Position numbers and translations under genes: made by a program
Shown here: in pieces, positions 27,880-36,378 of the stretch
How positions within the stretch are numbered: position 1 is the stretch's first letter
Layout: the number at the start of each line of letters is the position of its first letter
Origin: Polyangiaceae bacterium
Lineage (GTDB): Bacteria > Myxococcota_A > Polyangia > Polyangiales > Polyangiaceae
Direction: 5' to 3'
NCBI GenBank assembly: GCA_016712345.1
Contig: JADJRH010000001.1
Span: 3,162,001 to 3,226,000, forward strand
Length of the DNA stretch: 64,000 nt
The notes under the pieces: generated by a model
What the model saw: only the letters and a program-made list of their open reading frames with translations
What the model was told of the DNA's origin: nothing
Database searches by the model: none

Positions 27880-29106
27880 CTAAAAGGCCTTCAACCCGGT
27901 CATCAGGCGCTTTGAAATGACAACGCGCTGGATATTTCCGGTGCCTTCGAAGATGTCGTACACCTTGATGTCCCGAAACCACTTTTCCAAAAGTGCGTGC
28001 TCGGTGGCGAGCGAGCCGTGGGCGCCGCAGATCTCGATCGCTTCGATGCAGGCGAATGTCGCGGCCTGACCGGCGGCGGCTTTGGACATGCTCGCTTCTT
28101 TGGCGTTGGGAATGCCGGCATCGGCCATATACGTGGCGCGGTACACAAGCGAACGCGCGGCTTCGAGCCGACGCCCAACGCGCGCGAGGCGCTCCGCAAT
28201 GGCGGCGTAGCGAGGCACCGGCCGCGAAAGCACGTAGTTGTCTTTCACGAAATCGCGTGCGTACTCATACGCGGCGCGACCGATTCCAACAGCCATTGCC
28301 GCCACCAGCGGGCGCGTGTTGTCGAAGGTTTTCATGGCTGTCATAAAGCCTTCTTTGCTCACGTAAGCCGCTTCACCACCGAGAAGGTTTTCTTCTGGAA
28401 CGCGGCAGTCCTCAAAAACAAGCTCGGCCGTTTCGTTTGCACGGAGGCCCATCTTGTCTTCGATCTTTCCGATCTCGAAGCCGGGTGTACCTTTCTCAAC
28501 AACGAAAGCGCGGTGACCGGCGCGACCGAGCGACGGATCCACCGTTGCAAACACCACATTCCACGATGCGCGCGCGCCGTTGGTGATGTAACACTTGCGA
28601 CCGTTCAGCACCCATTCGTTGCCCTCTTTGCGGCAACTCGTGCGAATGCCCGCAACGTCGGATCCGGCTCCGGGCTCGGTGAGCGCGTATGCGCCCCACT
28701 TGAGCGGCCCTTTGTCCATGTCCTTAAAGACGCCGAAAAAGCGGGCTTTTTGCTCAGGTGTACCCGTCGCTCGAATGGGCGGACCACCGAGACCTGGGCC
28801 GGGAACGCTGAGCAACATCGCGGCATCGGCCCATGCGAGTTCTTCGGCAGCGATCGCGCTCGTTCTGTTGGTTTCGCTCGGTTTGTTCGGATCGCGCTCG
28901 CGCGGCGCGGCGCCTTCTTCAGACGGATCCACCACGTCGTCGGATCGAAACCCTTTCGCAAGCCGCATGAAGTTGCGGAGAAATTGCTCCGGCACTTCTT
29001 TGTTGCGGTCCATTGAAAGGCTCATGGGCCGAATGACGTATTTGCCCAATGAGCGAATGCCGTCTTGCACGTCTTTTTGCTTTTTCGACAGCGTAAAGTC
29101 GATCAT
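27880..29106 (-). CDS. Acyl-CoA dehydrogenase, catalytic-type subunit
   Basis: A 408-residue FAD enzyme that oxidises acyl-CoA to enoyl-CoA. Seen: the central flavin-contact segment YALTEPGAGSDVAGIRT, the NGRKCYITNGARA strand, a C-terminal four-helix domain and IFEGTGNIQR, where the Glu corresponds to the usual catalytic base (YEGTxxIQR). ATG 29106 (MIDFTLSKK) has GGAG 9 nt upstream; the open frame to 29250 is not used. It lies 22 nt after a second acyl-CoA dehydrogenase that lacks this Glu, suggesting a heteromeric enzyme. Transfer of electrons to ETF is expected. Confidence 0.9.
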   Translation of the reverse strand: MIDFTLSKKQKDVQDGIRSLGKYVIRPMSLSMDRNKEVPEQFLRNFMRLAKGFRSDDVVDPSEEGAAPRERDPNKPSETNRTSAIAAEELAWADAAMLLSVPGPGLGGPPIRATGTPEQKARFFGVFKDMDKGPLKWGAYALTEPGAGSDVAGIRTSCRKEGNEWVLNGRKCYITNGARASWNVVFATVDPSLGRAGHRAFVVEKGTPGFEIGKIEDKMGLRANETAELVFEDCRVPEENLLGGEAAYVSKEGFMTAMKTFDNTRPLVAAMAVGIGRAAYEYARDFVKDNYVLSRPVPRYAAIAERLARVGRRLEAARSLVYRATYMADAGIPNAKEASMSKAAAGQAATFACIEAIEICGAHGSLATEHALLEKWFRDIKVYDIFEGTGNIQRVVISKRLMTGLKAF

Positions 29107-29128
29107 CTTTTTTCTCCGCAAGAAGGCT

Positions 29129-30343
29129 TCAGGTGAAGATCGCCTGCACGTCGGGCGTGGGCAAAACAAGCGCCGGATCGAGCGCAATTCCCAAATCGAG
29201 AGCCGCCGAAACCTGATCGAGCTGCTCCGCTGTTGGTGTACACAACGCAAGTTGTTTCGCGTCGCGCATCAACTTCTCGGCAATAAGATCGCGGATAAAG
29301 CCCGATCCGCCGTGCAACCCCACACATTCATCGGCACACCGCATGCTCGCTTCAAGAGCGTGCGCCGTTGCCTGTGCGGTGGCGATTAACGCTTCTTTTT
29401 CAGGCAATTTTGCATCCCAAGCATGCGCCGCTTTCCAGACGAGCCAGCGCGCGCTCTCCACATCCATGTGCCGATCCGCGAGCGCAAACGCCACCGCTTG
29501 AAAGTGCCCAATGGGCTTTCCAAACGCTTTTCGCGTGTCGCAATGCTCGCGTGCGATCTCAAACGCGAAGCGCGCAACACCCACAGCGCGCGCCGCAACA
29601 ACGAGCGATTGTTTCGCAAAAAAACGAAGCGTCGCTTTGGTGAAATCGGCGCCGCCGAGAAGCCTGTCCGCTTCGGTCACCGCCACGTTGTCAAACGACA
29701 CTTCACCAAAATCCGCGGCATCAAGGCCAAGCGTGTCGTGACGAGCACCCACGACAACGCCCGGCGCGCTTTTCTTCACCAAAAATGCGCCGATTCCACC
29801 CCAGCCTTTTTCTGCTTCCACCTGCGCAAAGACCAAAAATCGATCTGCGGAATGTGCGTTTGTGACGAACGATTTTTTGCCGTTGATCACGTAGCCGGCA
29901 TCGGATCTCAAAGCCGTTGTCACAAACCCGGCGCGATCGCGACACGGTGAAGATTCACTCCACGCCACCGCTCCAAAACGAGTTTCGCCGCCTTCCGCCG
30001 CAAAATCGGCCAACCAATCACGAGCTTGCTCCTCTGTACCGAGTTCAAGCACCGCGCGTCCAAACGCTCCCGGCCCGGGCAAACCAAACGATGCGGCCGC
30101 GTCGGCGGCCCCAAGCTCTTCTTCAACAAGCACCGACGTCACAAGCCCAAGGCCTTGTCCACCGCACGCTTCAGGGAGGCCCATCAAGCCGATTCCCATT
30201 TCGTGCGCGCCGGCCTTCACATCCGCTGCCACAACTCGGTCCGCTTCAAATTGCCTGACGCGGGGGGCGAGCGTGCTCTTCGCAAAGTCGGCCACGCTTT
30301 GCTGAATGAGCGTTTGCTCTTCATTCGCCTCGAAAGAAATCAT
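29129..30343 (-). CDS. Acyl-CoA dehydrogenase homologue lacking the usual catalytic Glu
   Basis: A 404-residue member of the acyl-CoA dehydrogenase family: N-terminal helical domain, GLPEACGGQGLG, the middle beta domain (VINGKKSFVTNAHSADRF), and a C-terminal helical domain (RKAFGKPIGHFQAVAFALAD, LHGGSGFIRD). At the position where active enzymes have YEGTxxIQR this protein reads LALCTPTAEQ, so the standard base is absent. Start ATG 30343 with AGGAG 7 nt upstream and a clear promoter at 30367-30395. It is the first gene of a two-gene operon. Confidence 0.88.
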   Translation of the reverse strand: MISFEANEEQTLIQQSVADFAKSTLAPRVRQFEADRVVAADVKAGAHEMGIGLMGLPEACGGQGLGLVTSVLVEEELGAADAAASFGLPGPGAFGRAVLELGTEEQARDWLADFAAEGGETRFGAVAWSESSPCRDRAGFVTTALRSDAGYVINGKKSFVTNAHSADRFLVFAQVEAEKGWGGIGAFLVKKSAPGVVVGARHDTLGLDAADFGEVSFDNVAVTEADRLLGGADFTKATLRFFAKQSLVVAARAVGVARFAFEIAREHCDTRKAFGKPIGHFQAVAFALADRHMDVESARWLVWKAAHAWDAKLPEKEALIATAQATAHALEASMRCADECVGLHGGSGFIRDLIAEKLMRDAKQLALCTPTAEQLDQVSAALDLGIALDPALVLPTPDVQAIFT

Positions 30344-30366
30344 TGCGAACTCCTTCTCGGCTGGAA

Positions 30367-30395
30367 ATTGTGTAGTGCTACTACATAGAGGTCAA
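30367..30395 (-). promoter_or_regulatory. Promoter with embedded operator for the acyl-CoA dehydrogenase operon
   Basis: On the minus strand TTGACC (30390-30395), 17-nt spacer, CACAAT (30367-30372). The dyad TGTAGT-AGC-ACTACA (30371-30385) lies between and over the -10, where a bound repressor would block polymerase. Such short dyads are typical of TetR/FadR-type fatty-acid regulators; no regulator gene is nearby. Confidence 0.6.
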
Positions 30396-30415
30396 GCGCC
30401 TGGATCCGCCAACGC

Positions 30416-30444
30416 TTGACAAGACGCGGCAAGGTCGCCATAAC
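30416..30444 (+). promoter_or_regulatory. Promoter for rpmI-rplT-pheS
   Basis: TTGACA (30416-30421, consensus) with a 17-nt spacer to CATAAC (30439-30444). The leader to rpmI is about 80 nt and holds a small hairpin GCTCGA-TGG-TCGAGC (30481-30495), which may take part in ribosomal-protein autoregulation; that role is inference. Confidence 0.55.
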
Positions 30445-30530
30445 GCGCGTCCCCGCTTCGTAACGTGGCTTAAAACTGCGGCTCGATGGTCGAGCGCGGC
30501 CTCTGCGAGCGGAGCCTCAGGGTACTCACC

Positions 30531-30728
30531 ATGCCGAAGATGAAGACAAACCGGTGCGCCGCGAAGCGATTCCGCTTCACTGGAACCGGCAAAGTCCGCC
30601 GAAGCAAGTCGGGCTTAAACCACATGATGCAGGAGAAGAGCCGCAAGCGTCTGCGCCGTCTCCGCAAGAACGACACCGTCGACAAAGCAATGGCCAAGAG
30701 GGTGAAAATCCTCTTGCCGTACGGCTGA
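30531..30728 (+). CDS. rpmI: 50S ribosomal protein L35
   Basis: A 65-residue basic protein with the L35 start MPKMKTNRCAAKRF and the ending VKILLPYG. It is a component of the large ribosomal subunit. It heads an rpmI-rplT-pheS operon; infC, which usually precedes rpmI, is not upstream here, so initiation factor 3 must be encoded elsewhere. Length is normal for the family. Confidence 0.97.
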   Translation: MPKMKTNRCAAKRFRFTGTGKVRRSKSGLNHMMQEKSRKRLRRLRKNDTVDKAMAKRVKILLPYG

Positions 30729-30747
30729 CCCGAGGAGGACACGAAAA

Positions 30748-31107
30748 ATGCCGCGCGTAAAAAGAGGTTTTAAGGCTCGCCGCCGCCGCAATCGCATCCT
30801 CAACCAAGCTGAAGGCTTCTTCGGCGGTCGCAAAAACCGTCATCGCCAAGCCGTTGAGGTCGTTCGTCACGCCTGGGAGTACGCGTACATCAGCCGCAAG
30901 CTCCGCAAGCGTGATTTTCGTCGTCTTTGGATCACGCGCATCAACGCCGCTGCCCGCATTGTCGGCACCAGCTACTCGCGTTTGGTCGCCGCGCTGAAAA
31001 AGGCCAACGTCGCGCTCGATCGCAAGATCTTGTCGGAAATGGCCATTCACGATCCGTCGGCGTTCGGCGCAGTCGCCAAGCTCGTGGGCGTTGCCAAAGC
31101 TTCCTAA
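30748..31107 (+). CDS. rplT: 50S ribosomal protein L20
   Basis: A 119-residue protein, normal length: MPRVKRGFKARRRRNRILNQ, then FFGGRKNRHRQAVEVV, and LDRKILSEMAIHDPSAF. L20 is an early assembly protein of the 50S subunit and in many bacteria represses its own operon by binding the leader. It follows rpmI by 19 nt, with GAGGA upstream of the ATG. Confidence 0.98.
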   Translation: MPRVKRGFKARRRRNRILNQAEGFFGGRKNRHRQAVEVVRHAWEYAYISRKLRKRDFRRLWITRINAAARIVGTSYSRLVAALKKANVALDRKILSEMAIHDPSAFGAVAKLVGVAKAS

Positions 31108-31129
31108 TCCGGCGACCCCATTTTCAGTA

Positions 31130-31150
31130 GACGCTCGTTGAGCGAGCGTC
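31130..31150 (+). other. Hairpin between rplT and pheS
   Basis: GACGCTCG-TTGAG-CGAGCGTC forms an 8-bp perfect stem with a 5-nt loop, 22 nt after the rplT stop. There is no following U-run, so it is more likely an mRNA processing, stabilising or attenuating structure than a terminator. Confidence 0.45.
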
Positions 31151-31189
31151 GCCGCGATTCAAAAAATTATCCCCCAAAGGTCCGTTTTT

Positions 31190-32275
31190 ATGGCGGAAAC
31201 CGAAAGCGCCCTCCAGGCAATTGAAAACGGCCTCGCCGCTCTCGGAACTCGCTTTCGCGACGCGTTCGCCAAGGCTGAAAACGAGCAGGCCCTTCGCGTC
31301 GAGCAAGCCAAAGTGCTCGGCAAAAAGGGCGAGCTGACGGCCGTTCTTGGCCTCTTAAAAGGCGTTCTGCCGGCAGACCGTCCGGCTGCGGGTGCGCGCA
31401 TCAACGTCTTCAAAGAGCAGGTGGAGCAGGCCTTCAGTCAGCGCCTCAAAGAGATCCACAGGCAAGCGCGCGACGCAGAACTGAGCGCACTTCCTTTCGA
31501 TCTCTCGCTCCCCGGTCGCACAGAACTTGGGCGCGGACATCTGCACCCAGTTGCGCAAACGCGAGATGCGCTCTTGGCCATTTTCCGTGACCTTGGTTTT
31601 GCGGTCGGAGCTGGGCCTGAGGTGGAGCTTGAAGCCAACAACTTCACCAAGTTGGCCTTCCCGCCTGACCACCCCGCAACCGACATGCAAGACAGCTTTT
31701 GGGTCGATGTCGCGGGTGCGCAGCCGGGCGCGCGCACGTTGCTGCGAACGCACACGAGCGCCGTTCAAATTCGCGAGATGTCGTCGCACAGGCCGCCGAT
31801 GGCGGTCGTCAGTGCGGGCTCGGTTTTCAGGCGCGACGACGACCTCACCCACTCGCCCATGTTCCACCAAATCGAGGGGTTCATGGTCGACGAAGGCGTG
31901 AGCTTCGCGCACCTCAAAGCCGTTGTCGGCGCGTTCGCCGAGCGGCTTTACGGCCCCGGCACACCGGTTCGCTTTCGACCGAGCTACTTTCCATTCGTTG
32001 AACCCGGCGCCGAGGTCGACGCAGGCTGCGCGTTCTGCGTTCGCCCCGACGGCTCACATGCGGGTTGTCGCGTGTGCAAGCAATCGGGATGGCTCGAACT
32101 TCTCGGCTGCGGAATGATCCACCCCGACGTCTTGCGCCACTGCGGGATCGACAGCGAAAAGTACACAGGCTTCGCTTTCGGCCTCGGCATTGATCGCGTG
32201 GCAATGCTTCGCTACGGCATCCCCAACATTCGCCTTCTTTTTGAAAACGATCCCCGGTTTCTCTCGCAGTTTTAG
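31190..32275 (+). CDS. pheS: Phenylalanyl-tRNA synthetase alpha subunit
   Basis: A 361-residue class II synthetase subunit that activates Phe and charges tRNA-Phe. An N-terminal coiled coil (to about residue 95) is followed by motif 2 MSSHRPPMAVVSAGSVFRRDD and motif 3 FGLGIDRVAMLRYGI near the end. GRTELGRGHLHPV opens the catalytic domain. pheT, which normally follows directly, is absent: 1 kb without a gene comes next. The enzyme needs PheT, so it must lie elsewhere. Confidence 0.97.
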   Translation: MAETESALQAIENGLAALGTRFRDAFAKAENEQALRVEQAKVLGKKGELTAVLGLLKGVLPADRPAAGARINVFKEQVEQAFSQRLKEIHRQARDAELSALPFDLSLPGRTELGRGHLHPVAQTRDALLAIFRDLGFAVGAGPEVELEANNFTKLAFPPDHPATDMQDSFWVDVAGAQPGARTLLRTHTSAVQIREMSSHRPPMAVVSAGSVFRRDDDLTHSPMFHQIEGFMVDEGVSFAHLKAVVGAFAERLYGPGTPVRFRPSYFPFVEPGAEVDAGCAFCVRPDGSHAGCRVCKQSGWLELLGCGMIHPDVLRHCGIDSEKYTGFAFGLGIDRVAMLRYGIPNIRLLFENDPRFLSQF

Positions 32276-33283
32276 GCTTTCTCAGAGATTTTGGGGCTTC
32301 ACCGTCCAGACCTTGTTGCCGGCATGGTGGCCCCCGCTTTGTGCGTTACCGCCGACCGTCGGCCAACCGACACGCCGCTCCACTCGTTACGTCAAAAAAT
32401 TCGGTCCCGAGTGCAACCTTCGGTGCGGATCCCGCCGCACAGCTCTCGGCGCGCTGATTTTTTTCTGGACAGCGCCAAATCGAGAGTCGCCCCAAAAACA
32501 GGCAGAACTTTCTTTCTTGACACGTCCGCGGCAACTTGTCTTGCGCTCTCGCCCTCGACAATCCAAAAAACGGCCCCACGTTCTGGCAACCTCGACGGTT
32601 TTTGCGCCTCGGAGCACAACCTCGCCGAGGCACTCACACGCGCAGTCGTCATCAAGTTTTTCAGCGCGCGTGAGCCTTTCCCCACCGGTCACACGTAGCA
32701 GGCAAAACCGCCTGCCTGATTTCAAACAGCTCGGCGGATCGTAGATCCGCGCGGATTCGTGCTTCTTCAAATCGACTGAACGTTTCGGGCATCTGAACAA
32801 TGCAACCGAATCACGCGCATCGGTTTCTTCCGATGTTCGCGTGATCGGAAACCTATTCGTTGGGCATCCGTAACGTTCGTAGAGCTGTCAGGAATCAAAC
32901 GGCTGCGTGATCGGTTGACGGTCGACGAAACGCCCTAAAAGAGAGCAAGCGCCTCGCGATCAACCGAACCAAGTGAAGCTTTCAGTTTTGCAACGAACCA
33001 TCGACCAAACGCCTCACACACGGACAACGCCATGAGGATCTCCAAAGCCCGTAAGCCGCAAGTTTCCACTTCTGCAACACGCCATGACGTGCGTGTCCGC
33101 TCACGTGTGCCGCAACACGGTCGTCGCCCAACAGCCGCCAAAGGAAGGCGCACAGTTCAGGTGGAAGCTTCCGTCGGCGTGTCCGTTGCATCTCTCAAAC
33201 ACGCTCCGTCGGAGCAACACGTTGCCACCCCCCAGATTGAGAACAACCCCAAAAGCGGTGGGAATTCCCCGTCGGAGGAAGCC
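32276..33283. other. Long non-coding region upstream of the sigma factor
   Basis: No convincing gene. Open frames on the plus strand (32190-32744) have no start signal or recognisable protein. The region holds a strong imperfect hairpin at 32810-32845: ATCACGCG pairs with CGCGTGAT and CATCGG with CCGATG, loop TTTCTT and a TT bulge. There is also a small GCAGGC/GCCTGC stem near 32700. From 33032 to 33283 the sigma-factor frame is open and could encode an 84-residue basic N-terminal extension. It likely acts as a long 5' leader or promoter region. Confidence 0.45.
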
Positions 33284-34741
33284 ATGAAGTCGATGAAAAA
33301 CGCTGTGCTTCGAGTGGAACCGGTTGAACCTGTAGCCAACAACCCGCAAAACGACATCAGCGCTCTCGGCCTCCTCGAAGACGACGTCGCCGAAGAAACC
33401 GCCATTCGCGTTCGCCCCGCCGAACCTCTTGATGAGCCGGCGGTGGAGTTTATCGACCTTCAACTTTCGGCCTTGCAGCGACCGGCACCTGCCAATCGCG
33501 AAACCGAAATGAAAGAGGTCGACGAAGGCGGCGGCGACTCCATGCTCGCGCGCTACTTCCGCGACATGGCCCTTCACCCTGTCATGGGCCAGGACGAAGA
33601 AGTGTCCACAGCGCGCGAGGTGGAGCAAACCGAGATTGCGCTTTGGGTTGCAATCCTCGCCAACGTTGCGGCGGCCGAACACATTCTTGAAGCCGTCCAG
33701 CAAGACATCATCAAGTCGGGTGAAGAGGTCGACACCAAGGAGCTTGTGGAGCTTCTGAAAATGGCCCGCGCGGCCAAGAAAAAGAAGCTGACGAACGAGC
33801 AGGAAGCGCGCTGGCACAAGCTCTCCGCTGAAATGGCGGCGGCGGTTCGCCTTCCCGACTCAGACCGCATCTGGATGCTTCACGCTCGCCAGATCGCGCA
33901 CGACTTGGTGAAGGAGCCCGATTTCGAAAACGACGTGAGCGATGCAGAAGTTCACGTGCATCCCACGCTGCAAATGACGCCGGGCTACCAGCGTTATCTG
34001 TCGAAGATCGAACGTTGCTTTGAGATTCAGCACTTTGCGAAAAACAAGTTCGTGAAGGCCAATCTCCGGCTCGTTGTGTCGATCGCGCGTCGTTACAACC
34101 GCGGTCGCCTCCCGCTGATCGACCTCATTCAAGAGGGCAACATCGGCTTGATGAAAGCCGTGGAGCGCTTCGATCATCGACGTGGCTACCGCTTCTCAAC
34201 GTACGCTTCGTGGTGGATTCGCCACGCGATCAGCCGCGCGCTTGCCGACAAGGGTCGCGCTGTTCGTATTCCGGTCCACATGCTCGACACCTACAACCGC
34301 GTGGCGCGCGCCACTCAGGCGATCATCGCGCGCACAGGTGACGAGCCCACGGTGGAACAGCTTGAGAAAGAAACGGGTGTTCCGCGCGACAAGCTCGACA
34401 AGGTGAAAAACTTCTACGCCGAAACGCCGTTCTCGCTCGATCGGCCGGTTGGTGATGAAGACGGGCGCAAGTTCATCGACTTCTTGCAAGAAGAGAACAC
34501 GCCTTCACCGTACGACGCGCTCGCAAATCAAAAGTGGTCTGAAGAGGTGCGCCGCCTCCTCGGAACGCTCACGCCGATCGAATCGAGCATCATTCGGTGG
34601 CGCTTCGGCCTCGACGACGAGGACGAACTGACGCTCAAAGAGATCGGCGACAAATACAAGCTGTCGCGCGAGCGCATTCGCCAATTGCAGGAGCAGGCGC
34701 TCGGCAAAATTCGAAAGCACATGCGCGACACCTGGTCCTGA
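33284..34741 (+). CDS. RNA polymerase sigma-70 family factor (group 2-like)
   Basis: A sigma factor with region 1.2 (DSMLARYFRDMALHPVMGQ), region 2 (NLRLVVSIARRYNRGRLPLIDLIQEG; RGYRFSTYASWWIRHAI), region 3 and region 4 (LTLKEIGDKYKLSRERIRQLQEQALGKI). Region 2.4 and 3.0 differ from the primary sigma (SRALADKGRAVRIPVHM instead of TRAIADQARTIRIPVHM), and no region 1.1 is visible, so it is probably an alternative or group 2 factor such as the myxobacterial SigB/SigC kind. The start ATG 33284 was chosen for GGAGGAA 5 nt upstream. The frame stays open to ATG 33032, which has no ribosome site. An acidic linker of about 90 residues precedes region 1.2. A strong terminator follows. Confidence 0.88.
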   Translation: MKSMKNAVLRVEPVEPVANNPQNDISALGLLEDDVAEETAIRVRPAEPLDEPAVEFIDLQLSALQRPAPANRETEMKEVDEGGGDSMLARYFRDMALHPVMGQDEEVSTAREVEQTEIALWVAILANVAAAEHILEAVQQDIIKSGEEVDTKELVELLKMARAAKKKKLTNEQEARWHKLSAEMAAAVRLPDSDRIWMLHARQIAHDLVKEPDFENDVSDAEVHVHPTLQMTPGYQRYLSKIERCFEIQHFAKNKFVKANLRLVVSIARRYNRGRLPLIDLIQEGNIGLMKAVERFDHRRGYRFSTYASWWIRHAISRALADKGRAVRIPVHMLDTYNRVARATQAIIARTGDEPTVEQLEKETGVPRDKLDKVKNFYAETPFSLDRPVGDEDGRKFIDFLQEENTPSPYDALANQKWSEEVRRLLGTLTPIESSIIRWRFGLDDEDELTLKEIGDKYKLSRERIRQLQEQALGKIRKHMRDTWS

Positions 34742-34767
34742 TCGCAAGCGCGCACCCGCGTTGATTC

Positions 34768-34816
34768 AAAAGGGCGCGAGGCCCAACCCCGGAGGGGTTG
34801 GGCCTCGCACCCTTTT
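34768..34816. terminator. Bidirectional intrinsic terminator
   Basis: A perfect 14-bp stem (arms 34776-34790 and 34795-34808, loop GGAG) is flanked by AAAAGGG on the left and CCCTTTT on the right. It gives a U-run on both strands. It serves the sigma-factor gene from the left and the HupE-like gene (minus strand, ending 34825) from the right. Confidence 0.92.
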
Positions 34817-34824
34817 GTCACGCC

Positions 34825-35883
34825 TCACCCGCCAAAAACGCGAACCACAAACCAAACCAACCCGGCTGCGACGATCAGCGCGGAAGCGCCTCGAACGCCG
34901 AATTTTTCAAACCAGGGTTTTGGTCGCAAAAATCCAAGCAGGGGGAGCAACACCACCAAGACGGCCAATTGGCCGGCCTCGACGCCCGCGTTGAAAAGAA
35001 AGAGCGCGCGGACCGTGTCTTGTCGCTGAACAGCCAGCTCGCGAAGGGCGCCCGCAAACCCAAAGCCGTGAATGAGCCCGAACGGAAACGTGATGCGCCA
35101 TCGCTTTTCAGCGTTTTTGACGAAGAAGTTTTCAACGCCCACGTACGCGATCGACAGCGCAATGGCGGGCTCCACAATCGACGCGCGCGGCGCCCACACG
35201 CCGAGCGCCGCGAGCGCCAGCGTGATCGAATGGGCCAGCGTAAACGCCGTGACAACCCAGAGGAGCGACCGCGCGCGGCCTCCGACAAGCACAAGGCCGA
35301 TTAAAAAAACGAGGTGGTCGTAGCCGGTGAGGATGTGCTCAACGCCGAAAAGGAACATGGCGCCGGACGACGTTTTTGGCTTTTCAACCGCGGCGCCGGG
35401 CGCGACGGGAACATCGAACGAGCGGAGCGCGCGCGAAATGACGATTTCGTTGACGATAGGTCCGGCGGCGACGCGCGCGATGTGGCGATGACCAAACGCA
35501 AGGTCGTCGAGGAGCGCAAACTCCACGCGCGCCGTGGAAACGGCGGTGGGGCATGTGTACACAACAGTCAGCTCCACGCCGTCGGCGTCGGTGTCTTTCA
35601 CTTCTTTCAACTCGCCTGTGCAGCGCGCGTCGCCCGACGAAACATTGATTTTTTTGGCGATGAGTTGACCCATCGAAACGCGCGCGGCCGATAGTTCTGC
35701 TTCCGAAACATTCTCGTCGCGATCGGCATCAAGGGTTGGAACGAGTGAGCCGAGTTCACGGCCTGCAAACACCAAGTCCGCGGTAATGGAGGCGGCGGCG
35801 CCTGTGTACGTTCTGCGCGAAAGGCCCACCTCGTGAGAGGTGGCCTTTCGCGCGGTGAGTACGCAGGCGCAAAACATCAACAA
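34825..35883 (-). CDS. HupE/UreJ-like membrane protein with exported N-terminal domain
   Basis: About 352 residues. A signal segment (LLMFCACVLTARKATSHE) precedes a soluble domain with an EF-hand-like loop DADRDENVSEAEL. A C-terminal membrane domain has the HupE/UreJ signatures FGVEHILTGYDHLVFLIGL, AFTLAHSITLALAALG and LIHGFGFAGAL. HupE-type proteins carry metals such as nickel or cobalt; the substrate here is unknown. The start is unclear: TTG 35883/35880 or ATG 35877 leave a very short signal, while the only longer option, ATG 36069, runs through a GC-rich hairpin repeat (35958-36011). The repeat may have inserted at the gene's 5' end. Confidence 0.75.
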   Translation of the reverse strand: MLMFCACVLTARKATSHEVGLSRRTYTGAAASITADLVFAGRELGSLVPTLDADRDENVSEAELSAARVSMGQLIAKKINVSSGDARCTGELKEVKDTDADGVELTVVYTCPTAVSTARVEFALLDDLAFGHRHIARVAAGPIVNEIVISRALRSFDVPVAPGAAVEKPKTSSGAMFLFGVEHILTGYDHLVFLIGLVLVGGRARSLLWVVTAFTLAHSITLALAALGVWAPRASIVEPAIALSIAYVGVENFFVKNAEKRWRITFPFGLIHGFGFAGALRELAVQRQDTVRALFLFNAGVEAGQLAVLVVLLPLLGFLRPKPWFEKFGVRGASALIVAAGLVWFVVRVFGG

Positions 35884-35957
35884 CGCGGCGAAGATCTTTG
35901 GGACGTTTTGAAAAGAGCTGCGTTTGTAGGGTGGATGAGCGTTGTGTACACCAGCGG

Positions 35958-36011
35958 GGGCCCCCCGCGTCGCGCGCAGGGCGAAGCCCGAGCACGACGC
36001 TTGGGGGGCCC
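35958..36011 (+). repeat. GC-rich hairpin repeat, copy 1
   Basis: GGGCCCCCC-GCGTCG (35958-35972) pairs with CGACGC-TT-GGGGGGCCC (35995-36011), 15 bp with a TT bulge; an inner GGGC-GAA-GCCC hairpin caps it. It shares the CCCCCCGCG ... ACGCTTGGGGGG signature with the element at 49741-49780 in the opposite orientation, so this looks like a REP-like dispersed repeat. Confidence 0.65.
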
Positions 36012-36303
36012 GTGCGACGGAGCGAAGCGAACGGAGCGCGAAGGGGGGCAGCAGATTGGAGCCTCGCATGTTTGCAGTTCGGCGTTTTGTGAGATGGGGT
36101 TTGCGCCGCGCGGCCGGACGAATCGATGCGGGACGGGCTTTGGCGTTCATCGTTGTCGGGCTTTACGCGCGAGGCGTCTTGGCAGTTTCGGCTTGGTTCT
36201 CAGCGACAAAAGCGCGGGGAGGGACCAGGCGAATGTGGGCCGGCGCGCGCGGTCTGAGAGCACGATCTTGAGATGGACGAAGAAAGCGTGAGACACTGAA
36301 GAG

Positions 36304-36321
36304 GGCGATTTATCGCCTTTT
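36304..36321 (+). terminator. Small terminator-like hairpin before the MopE operon
   Basis: GGCGA-TTTA-TCGCC (36304-36317) followed by TTTT. The stem is only 5 bp and lies 58 nt upstream of the 1700-residue MopE-repeat gene, so it might be a leader attenuator rather than the end of an upstream transcript. Confidence 0.35.
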
Positions 36322-36378
36322 ACCTTGTTTCGGTTTCCACCGCGCCGCTTGCAAGCACCGCGCGTCCATGGAGCGAAC

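Larger units (their letters stand above)
35884..36378. other. Non-coding gap upstream of the MopE-repeat operon
   Basis: A divergent region of about 500 nt. It contains a GTGTACAC palindrome (35944-35951), a GC-rich hairpin repeat (35958-36011), a Gly/Arg-coding-looking but unsupported stretch with short GGAGCGAAGCGAACGGAGC repeats near 36016-36036, and a small terminator-like hairpin at 36304-36321. No gene is supported. Confidence 0.5.

Noticed and set aside
26923..29016. Plus-strand open frames opposite cysT and the acyl-CoA dehydrogenase (26923-27831, 27997-29016)
   Set aside because: Antisense to well-conserved genes, with very basic unstructured translations.
32190..32744. Plus-strand open frame after pheS
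   Set aside because: Begins inside pheS, has no start signal and gives a low-complexity Ser/Arg product.
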